Positions 1 through 5,306 of a DNA stretch of 5,973 nucleotides are shown piece by piece. The notes beneath the pieces are model-generated. The model was given only the letters and a program-made list of their open reading frames with translations. It was not told where the DNA came from and made no database searches. Position 1 is the stretch's first letter; each line of letters opens with the position of its first letter. The stretch is from Anaerolineae bacterium (GTDB lineage: Bacteria; Chloroflexota; Anaerolineae; Promineifilales; Promineifilaceae), in the NCBI GenBank assembly GCA_014879345.1, contig JACSSI010000341.1:1-5973 (forward strand), in the 5' to 3' direction. Made by a program: the position numbers and the translations under genes.

Positions 1-85
1 GTGCGACGGGTTTTTCAAGCAAGATTGGCGGGAGCCTTGTTTTCAGGCTGACTTTGGAAACGCCCTGTTCCTCTGGTGAAGTTTC

Positions 86-114
86 TTGACGGGGTATTTC
101 GCATATGGTAGACT
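86..114 (+). promoter_or_regulatory. Putative sigma70-type promoter of the LysM lipoprotein gene
   Basis: TTGACG (86-91, 5 of 6 matches to the -35 consensus) is followed after exactly 17 bases by TAGACT (109-114, 4 of 6 matches to -10). This would place the transcription start near 121 and give a leader of about 67 nt before the GTG start at 188. A short dyad, CCAAATTGG (127-135), lies just downstream of the predicted start, and TGGTA (106-110)/TACCA (125-129) flank it; either could be an operator. The call is based on motif and spacing only. Confidence 0.5.
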
Positions 115-187
115 GCATTATGTTTACCAAATTGGATTAGTTAGCAGCATTTCCCTGGATTTATACAGATAAAATTGGAGGATCTCC

Positions 188-835
188 GTGAAACAAAAGA
201 GTCGCAAATCCTATTGGATTATACCAATCATCATTATATTGCTTTTTGTTTTAGCTGGCTGTGTACGTCCGGTGCCAGAGCCAGACCAACCTGAAGGCAC
301 AGCAACCCCCGTACCTCAACCAACTACAAGCGACATACCAACACAGGTTCCATCATCGCCCACACCGCCGACAGACGGTGCTTATCCTGGCGGAGACGTG
401 GCACCAACACCTGAAGGCGGCGTGCCAACCGACCCTAATGCTGGCGGTGGTAGTAGCGAGGTAGTCGTTACGGAACCAACGGCCGTTTCTCCCACACTGC
501 CCACCAATCACACCGTGCAAGCCGGGGAAACTTTATACAGCATTTCTAACACCTATGGCGTCTCTCAAGAAGAGATTGCAGCAGCCAACAACATCACCAC
601 CTCCAGTCTGCTCACCGTAGGACAGGTACTCGTCATTCCGGCGCCAGGCACAGCAACACAGCCCAGTCAGCCAACCCAGCCAGCAACGGGTGAACAGGTA
701 CATGTCGTTCAGCCGGGAGAAAACCTCTTCCGTATTTCACTGAGCTATGGCAAAACTGTTGACGAAGTGGCGGCTTACAATGGCATTACCAACCCGCATT
801 TCATTTATCCCGGGCAGGTTATTCGGATTCCATAA
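188..835 (+). CDS. Lipoprotein with two C-terminal LysM domains
   Basis: This is a 215-residue exported lipoprotein, probably a cell-wall-binding surface protein. The start is GTG at 188, supported by the Shine-Dalgarno GGAGGA (177-182) 5 nt upstream. The N-terminus is basic (residues 1-8), followed by a hydrophobic stretch (9-24) and the lipobox L22-A-G-C25, so Cys25 should be lipidated and become residue 1 of the mature protein. Residues 26-107 form a low-complexity linker rich in Pro, Thr and Gly. Two LysM modules follow, at about 108-151 and 172-215, each with the typical V(Q)xGE(N/T)L..IS..YG start and a GQV..IP end, separated by a second Thr/Pro/Gln-rich linker. LysM modules are known to bind N-acetylglucosamine polymers such as peptidoglycan. 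No catalytic domain is present, so the partner or cargo is unknown. The gene has its own promoter and terminator and looks monocistronic. Confidence 0.9.
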   Translation: MKQKSRKSYWIIPIIIILLFVLAGCVRPVPEPDQPEGTATPVPQPTTSDIPTQVPSSPTPPTDGAYPGGDVAPTPEGGVPTDPNAGGGSSEVVVTEPTAVSPTLPTNHTVQAGETLYSISNTYGVSQEEIAAANNITTSSLLTVGQVLVIPAPGTATQPSQPTQPATGEQVHVVQPGENLFRISLSYGKTVDEVAAYNGITNPHFIYPGQVIRIP

Positions 836-866
836 GGCTCCCATTTCATAATTGAATAACATACCG

Positions 867-901
867 ATGATGCATGGCACAAAACACCATGCATCATTTT
901 T
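867..901 (+). terminator. Rho-independent terminator after the LysM lipoprotein gene
   Basis: A perfect 11-bp stem, ATGATGCATGG (867-877) with CCATGCATCAT (887-897), closes a 9-nt loop and runs straight into TTTTT (897-901). It lies 32 nt after the stop codon of the lipoprotein gene. It separates that transcript from the Nudix gene, whose start codon is only 36 nt beyond the T-tract. Confidence 0.88.
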
Positions 902-906
902 ATATC

Positions 907-932
907 CAGGTATATCACACCTGAAAACAGGT
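907..932 (+). promoter_or_regulatory. Candidate alternating hairpins over the Nudix gene ribosome binding site
   Basis: Three pentamers occur in a row: CAGGT (907-911), ACCTG (919-923) and CAGGT (928-932). The middle one can pair with the first (7-nt loop) or with the third (AAAA loop). The third contains AGG (929-931), the only Shine-Dalgarno-like sequence before the ATG at 938. The second pairing would hide that site and the first would free it. Stems of 5 bp are short, and the pattern could equally be a protein-binding operator or chance. Confidence 0.3.
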
Positions 933-937
933 TATAA

Positions 938-1501
938 ATGAACGTCAAACACTCACACATTGTATGGGAAGGTTCCTCCTGGCGGCTGCGTGTGGACACA
1001 TTGGTCGCACCGGATGGCACAGAATTAGACAAAGGCTTTATCGAACACCCGGGAGCCGTGGTGCTCATTCCAGTGCGAGGAACGGCCGTTTCGACAAGCC
1101 CAGAACAAACGGCCTCCCCCGAAATCCTCATGATTAGCCAATACCGCCACGCCATCGGCGACACCCTGCTAGAACTGCCCGCCGGCACCAGACATTGGCA
1201 TGAGGATTGGTTAGAATGCGCCCAACGAGAACTCCGCGAAGAAACAGGCTATCGTGCCGACAAAATCGTATTAATTGGCGAATTTTGGCCGTCGCCAGGG
1301 TTATCCAACGAGTTGATGCGCCTTTGTTTGGCAACGGGACTGCATCCAGACCCGCTGCCCGGCGATGTGGATGAGGAAATCGAAGTGAAACCGATGCCTT
1401 TGTCTGAACTGGTTGATATGGCAAGAAACGGTCAGATTCTGGATGCCAAATCAATTGTTGGCCTCCTAAAAACGGCTGATTATCTGGCAAAACAACCGTG
1501 A
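938..1501 (+). CDS. Nudix hydrolase, ADP-ribose pyrophosphatase-like
   Basis: This 187-residue cytoplasmic hydrolase probably cleaves ADP-ribose or a related nucleoside diphosphate sugar into a nucleoside monophosphate and a sugar phosphate, with Mg2+ bound by the Nudix helix. The Nudix box is complete: G83-x5-E89-x7-R97-E98-L99-x-E101-E102-x-G104. Pro120, 16 residues after Gly104 in the motif SPGLSNE, is the hallmark that separates ADP-ribose pyrophosphatases from other Nudix subfamilies. The N-terminal strand segment (W10 to D31) and GAVVLIP (39-45) also fit that group. The loop between the strands at 41-45 and 63-67 is longer than usual and encodes one of the AACGGCCGTT palindromes. The start at ATG 938 has only a weak AGG at 6 nt spacing. 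No promoter could be picked out in the 36 nt after the preceding terminator. The exact substrate cannot be read from sequence, and GDP-mannose or another NDP-sugar remains possible. Confidence 0.88.
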   Translation: MNVKHSHIVWEGSSWRLRVDTLVAPDGTELDKGFIEHPGAVVLIPVRGTAVSTSPEQTASPEILMISQYRHAIGDTLLELPAGTRHWHEDWLECAQRELREETGYRADKIVLIGEFWPSPGLSNELMRLCLATGLHPDPLPGDVDEEIEVKPMPLSELVDMARNGQILDAKSIVGLLKTADYLAKQP

Positions 1502-1666
1502 CCAACTAACCCTCATAAGTTTGAGGTAATAGCTTCAACCAGCTATGCTTGTAAGCGCCAAACACGAAAAGGCTTACGACAAAGCAAACGTCCAACGTTA
1601 CTATCAAACGAGTCCTAAACGTGGCGAAAACTGAGGATCGGCTACAATTAGTAGCCAAGCCGTCAT

Positions 1667-1694
1667 TGACGTTGGTCGCTTATCAGGCGACAAT
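1667..1694 (+). promoter_or_regulatory. Weak promoter candidate upstream of the RfbH-type gene
   Basis: TTGACG (1667-1672) and GACAAT (1689-1694, 4 of 6 matches to the -10 consensus) are 16 bases apart. This would start transcription near 1701 and leave a leader of about 57 nt. The -10 lacks the usual first T and overlaps the GTCGC/GCGAC inverted repeat. It is the best candidate in the gap but is not strong. Confidence 0.25.
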
Positions 1695-1748
1695 CGGCGG
1701 CTGTTGACGAAAAACAGGGTGGACTCTGCGCTTTCAGATTCCCTACCC

Positions 1749-1754
1749 GGAGAA
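1749..1754 (+). promoter_or_regulatory. Ribosome binding site that sets the RfbH start
   Basis: GGAGAA (1749-1754), with its GGAG core 5 nt before the ATG at 1758, decides in favour of this ATG over the in-frame TTG at 1704, which has no Shine-Dalgarno in front of it. Confidence 0.75.
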
Positions 1755-1757
1755 TTC

Positions 1758-3074
1758 ATGAGCAAAAGCGACGAACTCAAGCAGCAAATACTCAAACTGG
1801 TGCAAGACTATTACGAGGCGGAATTTGATAATCAGCCATTTGTGCCTGGGCAAACGGCCGTTCCCGTTTCTGGTCGCTCTTTTGATGGTGATGAACTCGT
1901 TAATCTGGTTGAGGCTTCATTAGATTTTTGGCTGACAACGGGGCGGTTTGCGCTTCAGTTTGAACGAGAATTTGCCCGTTACCTGGGCGTGCGCCATGCC
2001 AGTCTGTGTAACTCAGGCTCTTCGGCCAATTTGCTGGCACTGTCGGCGCTCACTTCGCCCACGCTGCAAGAGCGCCAGCTTAAACCAGGCGATGAGGTGA
2101 TCACCGTCGCCGCTGGTTTCCCCACCACCGTTAATCCCATCCTGCAAAATGGCTTAAAACCGGTCTTTCTGGATGTAGACATTCCCTCTTACAACATGTC
2201 TACGGCGCATTTGGAAGAAGCGATTACGCCACAAACCAAGGCGATTATTATGGCCCACACGCTGGGCAATCCGTTTGAACTGGATACGGTGCTGGAGATT
2301 GCCAACCGCCACAACTTATGGCTGATTGAGGATAATTGTGATGCGCTGGGTACGACGTATAACGGCCGTTTAACCGGCACATTTGGGCATCTCGCCACCG
2401 TCAGCTTCTACCCGGCACACCACATCACCATGGGCGAAGGGGGCTGCGTCGTCACCAATCGGTCCAGGCTCAAAAAGCTTGTCGAATCCTTCCGCGACTG
2501 GGGGCGTGACTGCTGGTGTCCGCCGGGCGAAGCCAACACCTGTGGCACACGTTTTGAGTGGCAGCTTGGCACCCTGCCCTACGGCTATGACCACAAATAC
2601 ATCTACTCCCACATCGGCTATAACCTCAAAATGACCGACATGCAGGCGGCGGTAGGCGTGGCGCAGTTGAAGAAATTACCGCAGTTTATCGAGACGCGGA
2701 AGAAAAACTGGCAGCATTTACGCCAGGGATTGGCTCCCTTTGAAGAATTTATGATTTTGCCAGAACCAACACCGAACAGCGACCCCAGTTGGTTTGGCTT
2801 CCTGCTCTCCGTGCGCCCCGAAGCGCCCTTCACGCGGAACGAACTCATTAACTATCTTGAGACAAACCAGATCGCCACTCGCCTCCTCTTTGCGGGCAAT
2901 CTCACGCGCCAACCCGCCTACCAAAATACTGACTACCGCGTCGTGGGCGACCTGACAAACACAGACCTGGTGATGAACCACACCTTCTGGATTGGCGTTT
3001 ACCCCTCGCTTTCTACTGAAATGTTAGACTACATGCTGGATGTGTTCGGCCGTTTCTTCGCTCAATTCTCTTAA
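1758..3074 (+). CDS. rfbH: RfbH/E1-type CDP-4-keto-6-deoxy-D-glucose 3-dehydrase
   Basis: The family removes the C3 hydroxyl of CDP-4-keto-6-deoxyglucose, using PMP and a [2Fe-2S] centre, on the way to 3,6-dideoxyhexoses (ascarylose, abequose, paratose, tyvelose) of surface polysaccharides. The fold is that of a DegT/DnrJ/EryC1/StrS aminotransferase. The Schiff-base Lys is replaced by His in PAHHITMGEGG (residues 219-229, His221 by alignment from memory to His220 of Yersinia E1). Asp192 in EDNC should hold the cofactor ring nitrogen. Cysteines Cys194, Cys252, Cys254 and Cys262 (C-x-C-x7-C for the last three) match the iron-sulfur ligands of E1. Starting at ATG 1758 gives 438 residues, close to the 437 of E1, and a good Shine-Dalgarno supports it. 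The reductase partner (E3, AscD/DdhD) and the CDP-glucose genes are not in the window. AACGGCCGTT occurs twice inside. The family call is firm; the exact sugar substrate is inferred. Confidence 0.93.
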   Translation: MSKSDELKQQILKLVQDYYEAEFDNQPFVPGQTAVPVSGRSFDGDELVNLVEASLDFWLTTGRFALQFEREFARYLGVRHASLCNSGSSANLLALSALTSPTLQERQLKPGDEVITVAAGFPTTVNPILQNGLKPVFLDVDIPSYNMSTAHLEEAITPQTKAIIMAHTLGNPFELDTVLEIANRHNLWLIEDNCDALGTTYNGRLTGTFGHLATVSFYPAHHITMGEGGCVVTNRSRLKKLVESFRDWGRDCWCPPGEANTCGTRFEWQLGTLPYGYDHKYIYSHIGYNLKMTDMQAAVGVAQLKKLPQFIETRKKNWQHLRQGLAPFEEFMILPEPTPNSDPSWFGFLLSVRPEAPFTRNELINYLETNQIATRLLFAGNLTRQPAYQNTDYRVVGDLTNTDLVMNHTFWIGVYPSLSTEMLDYMLDVFGRFFAQFS

Positions 3075-3100
3075 AATCTCTTCTTCCCTTTGTAGATTGG

Positions 3101-4288
3101 TCATTCGCCTGTGTTTAAGGGCAAGCGATGATACCAGTCATCATCTGTTTGCGGGGTAGAACGGCCGTCTTCGCCCTCTGGCCCTACCCCGTGAAACCAA
3201 TACACAGACTGGTGCATCATTTCTGCTATTTGTTGATTGGTGGTAACGGCCGTTGGCCCATACCCGCCTGTGGGGATGCAGGTTGATGACGCTTCATCAG
3301 GCACACACTCGCGGGGAGCAGGCGAGCCATAAGAGAGAAAATAGAGCTGCCAGGCCGCATCATGACGGCAGGTCTGGTCAAGCGAGCTGCAAAATTCTGG
3401 CGCTAATTCTGCATAAACCACTTTATCTTGCAATGCCTGGGCATCTTCACTCAGCAGCGTTGTTTCTGTGAGCAGCGAAGAGCGATACCACTCCACCAGT
3501 ACGCCGCGTGGCAGCAGTTCCTCCTGGATTTCCTGGCGTATGACAGTGCCAGTTTCTTGTCCATCCAGGTATGATTTGGGGAGGGGCGACCAGAATGGAT
3601 CCAAAAGTGCCAGCCGTGTGGGCAGCAAATTTTCAGGCACGTCACCAGCTTCAATGCCAGCTACCAGTTGCACAGCCAGGCGCACAGCCATCTGATTGCC
3701 TAAGGAATGCCCCGCCAGCCTGATTTCAGAACCTGAATAGTCGGCCATTGCGTCCAGGTATGCCTGGTAAAAGAGTTCAGAGGCGCTGATTGTGGGCGTA
3801 CCTTCTGTGTGAAAACTGCCATCTGCGTGGCGGGTGCGCATGGCGGCTTCGGTATCTGCTGTCCAGATTTTGTCTTCGGCTACCCACACCAGGTCTTCGT
3901 CGGCAAAGGGATGCCAGTAGAAGATGCCAACGTTCCAGCCTGCCTCAATCCAGTTGGCGGCCAAATCTACCTGTGAATCGCGGCTGCCATCTGCGGCGGG
4001 GATATTGAACAGGAAGTTGGGCGGGATGGTTACTTGATCTGGCAGCCAGCCGTGCACAAAGATGATGGTGGGCTGGGAGGGGTTAAAGTAGTCGTTTGGC
4101 TGACCGGAAACCGCTTTTTGGAAACGGCCGTTTTCCCCAAACCACACCAGACCATAATCCAGGTCACGACGGGGAACGGTCTTGCTTTTGTTTTGATTTT
4201 GCAGAAAAAACGCCACCAGGCTAATGCTAAAAAGCAACACCAGTACAGCAAGGATGCTGCGTTTTGATTTTTTTCGAGTCGTTTTCAT
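3101..4288 (-). CDS. Membrane-anchored alpha/beta hydrolase, pancreatic-lipase-like
   Basis: This is a 395-residue putative lipase or esterase acting outside the cytoplasmic membrane. A very basic N-terminus (residues 1-10) is followed by one hydrophobic segment (11-29), which suggests a signal anchor; there is no lipobox Cys. HGW (79-81) follows a hydrophobic strand and should form the oxyanion region. The nucleophile elbow is GHSLG (193-197, Ser195). LALLDP places Asp230 about 35 residues later. CRHDAAWQLYFLS places His309 in a context much like the CNHLRSYKYY motif of pancreatic-type lipases, so Ser195-Asp230-His309 is a plausible triad. Cys300, Cys307, Cys328 and Cys337 could form disulfides. 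The ATG at 4288 is fixed by an in-frame TAA six codons upstream, although GGGG directly abuts it and leaves a poor ribosome site. Its 40-nt gap from the upstream hydrolase suggests co-transcription, perhaps with translational coupling. Substrate is unknown. Confidence 0.8.
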   Translation of the reverse strand: MKTTRKKSKRSILAVLVLLFSISLVAFFLQNQNKSKTVPRRDLDYGLVWFGENGRFQKAVSGQPNDYFNPSQPTIIFVHGWLPDQVTIPPNFLFNIPAADGSRDSQVDLAANWIEAGWNVGIFYWHPFADEDLVWVAEDKIWTADTEAAMRTRHADGSFHTEGTPTISASELFYQAYLDAMADYSGSEIRLAGHSLGNQMAVRLAVQLVAGIEAGDVPENLLPTRLALLDPFWSPLPKSYLDGQETGTVIRQEIQEELLPRGVLVEWYRSSLLTETTLLSEDAQALQDKVVYAELAPEFCSSLDQTCRHDAAWQLYFLSYGSPAPRECVPDEASSTCIPTGGYGPTAVTTNQQIAEMMHQSVYWFHGVGPEGEDGRSTPQTDDDWYHRLPLNTGE

Positions 4289-4328
4289 CCCCGAGTCATT
4301 GGCTTAGGCATATGCAGGATAGCAGTGT

Positions 4329-5306
4329 TTATTCAGACGGCGGCGCTTCGCCCAACAGTTCCAGCAGTTTGGCATACACGATATCGGCATTCGGGTTGGA
4401 GGTGCGGTCGATAATATTGTGCGGGTAGCCGTCTTCTTTGGGGAATACATACGTCACTGGCTCAGAGCCAGTTGCATGCCACATAGCGGTCAAGTCATCA
4501 GTGAGTTGGTTGTTGACGGTGGTATCGTTGTCATTCGTGACGACGATGACGTGCGCGGCATCTTTTTTCTCTGTTTCTGCCTGAGCCAACAGCGTCTTGC
4601 CAAACAACATGGCATTTGCCACCCCTTTTGACGATTGTCCCCGGTAGACATGCTCACGCTGCGGCTCAGAAGGAGAGGTCGGATTAAAATTGGGCGCTCT
4701 GGAGGCAAAATTTAACAGAAAATAATCCACAAAACGAGGCAGGCTGCCAATGCCATACATGGGGGCAATTGACATGACGCGGGTGACATCACTGCGGTTT
4801 TGCGCAATCCAGGAGGCAATCGACCCGCCCACAGACAGCCCGACCACATCCACTTCATCACCCAAACCGACGGCAATGTCTACCACATCATCGGCATAGT
4901 CTCGCATCACTTCCGGCGTGCCGTGGCGCAGTTCGCCCACATCGCGGCTGGCAAGGCCATGATGCGGAATACGCATGATGAGGACGTTATAGCCCATGTC
5001 GTAAAGGAGCTGCCCAAAATCGACCCATTGGAAGGGTGAGTTTGTCCACCCATGAACCAGCACATACACTTTGTCTGTCTTTTCGCCGTGTGTCATTAAC
5101 ACGGAAGCGGATTTGGGACTCATGAGTATGCCATCTTCGGCGGCAACGGCCGTTTCAAACCGCTGTACCGCCTCATCATAATCAGCCACAGGGTCTGGCG
5201 CTGACGGCAAATCGGGTACGGCCACCGGAATCAGCCCCATCAGCAAGATGATCCCGAACAAACCCAGTAACACAATACCAATGATTTTCAATGTTTTTTT
5301 AAGCAT
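4329..5306 (-). CDS. Membrane-anchored alpha/beta hydrolase (monoacylglycerol lipase/esterase-like)
   Basis: This 325-residue serine hydrolase starts at ATG 5306 rather than at the longer in-frame start at 5360, because GAGGA sits 5 nt before 5306. A basic tip (KK at 3-4) and one strong hydrophobic segment (about 8-30) indicate a membrane anchor with the enzyme outside. The hydrolase core begins near residue 79 with YVLVHGW (His85-Gly86-Trp87, oxyanion region), then RIPHHG (113-117), the usual position of the R-x-x-G-H-G motif in this group. The nucleophile elbow is GLSVGG (156-161, Ser158). Asp261 in NDNDTTV and His296 in YPHN complete a plausible triad. Its start codon lies inside the end of the Lon-like protease gene (8-bp overlap), so translation is probably coupled. 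The substrate cannot be named: short acyl esters, monoacylglycerols and peptides are all possible in this superfamily. Confidence 0.82.
   Translation of the reverse strand: MLKKTLKIIGIVLLGLFGIILLMGLIPVAVPDLPSAPDPVADYDEAVQRFETAVAAEDGILMSPKSASVLMTHGEKTDKVYVLVHGWTNSPFQWVDFGQLLYDMGYNVLIMRIPHHGLASRDVGELRHGTPEVMRDYADDVVDIAVGLGDEVDVVGLSVGGSIASWIAQNRSDVTRVMSIAPMYGIGSLPRFVDYFLLNFASRAPNFNPTSPSEPQREHVYRGQSSKGVANAMLFGKTLLAQAETEKKDAAHVIVVTNDNDTTVNNQLTDDLTAMWHATGSEPVTYVFPKEDGYPHNIIDRTSNPNADIVYAKLLELLGEAPPSE

Larger units (their letters stand above)
1502..1757 (+). other. Gene-free leader region rich in short inverted repeats
   Basis: No coding sequence is supported in these 256 bases. They hold a series of perfect inverted repeats: CCTCA/TGAGG (1511-1526), ATAGCT/AGCTAT (1529-1546, 6-nt loop), GTAAGC/GCTTAC (1551-1577), GGCTAC/GTAGCC (1640-1656, 5-nt loop) and GTCGC/GCGAC (1675-1691). 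The third can be lengthened to 11 pairs, TGCTT (1546-1550) with AAGCA (1582-1586), leaving a 4-nt bulge. CCAACGT (1592-1598) and ACGTTGG (1669-1675) could close a domain around the GGCTAC hairpin. None has a T-tract, so none is a convincing terminator. The region could be a structured 5' leader of the downstream dehydrase gene or a small RNA. It matches no RNA family I recognise. Confidence 0.35.

Noticed and set aside
33..49. AGCCT/AGGCT inverted repeat near the left edge as a terminator of an upstream gene
   Set aside because: It has a 5-bp stem, a 7-nt loop and no T-tract on either side.
901..916. Two TATATC hexamers as -10 boxes for the Nudix gene
   Set aside because: No -35-like hexamer lies 16-18 bases upstream of either; those positions fall in the terminator hairpin.
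805..1188. Minus-strand open frame across the lipoprotein-Nudix gap
   Set aside because: It runs antisense through the terminator and the Nudix gene, and its translation shows no family motifs, so it is a frame shadow.
1704..1732. Second TTGACG (1704-1709) as a -35 box
   Set aside because: The hexamer at 17-bp spacing (TGCGCT) does not resemble a -10 element.
1704..1757. Upstream TTG start giving an 18-residue N-terminal extension of the RfbH-type protein
   Set aside because: There is no Shine-Dalgarno before it, the extension is not family-like, and the ATG at 1758 has GGAG at ideal spacing and gives the usual family length.
3075..3100. Possible bidirectional terminator between the convergent genes
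   Set aside because: The 26-bp gap is T/C-rich but contains no inverted repeat.
4308..4315. GCATATGC palindrome between the two hydrolase genes
   Set aside because: It is a single 8-bp palindrome with no partner copy and no promoter or terminator features around it.
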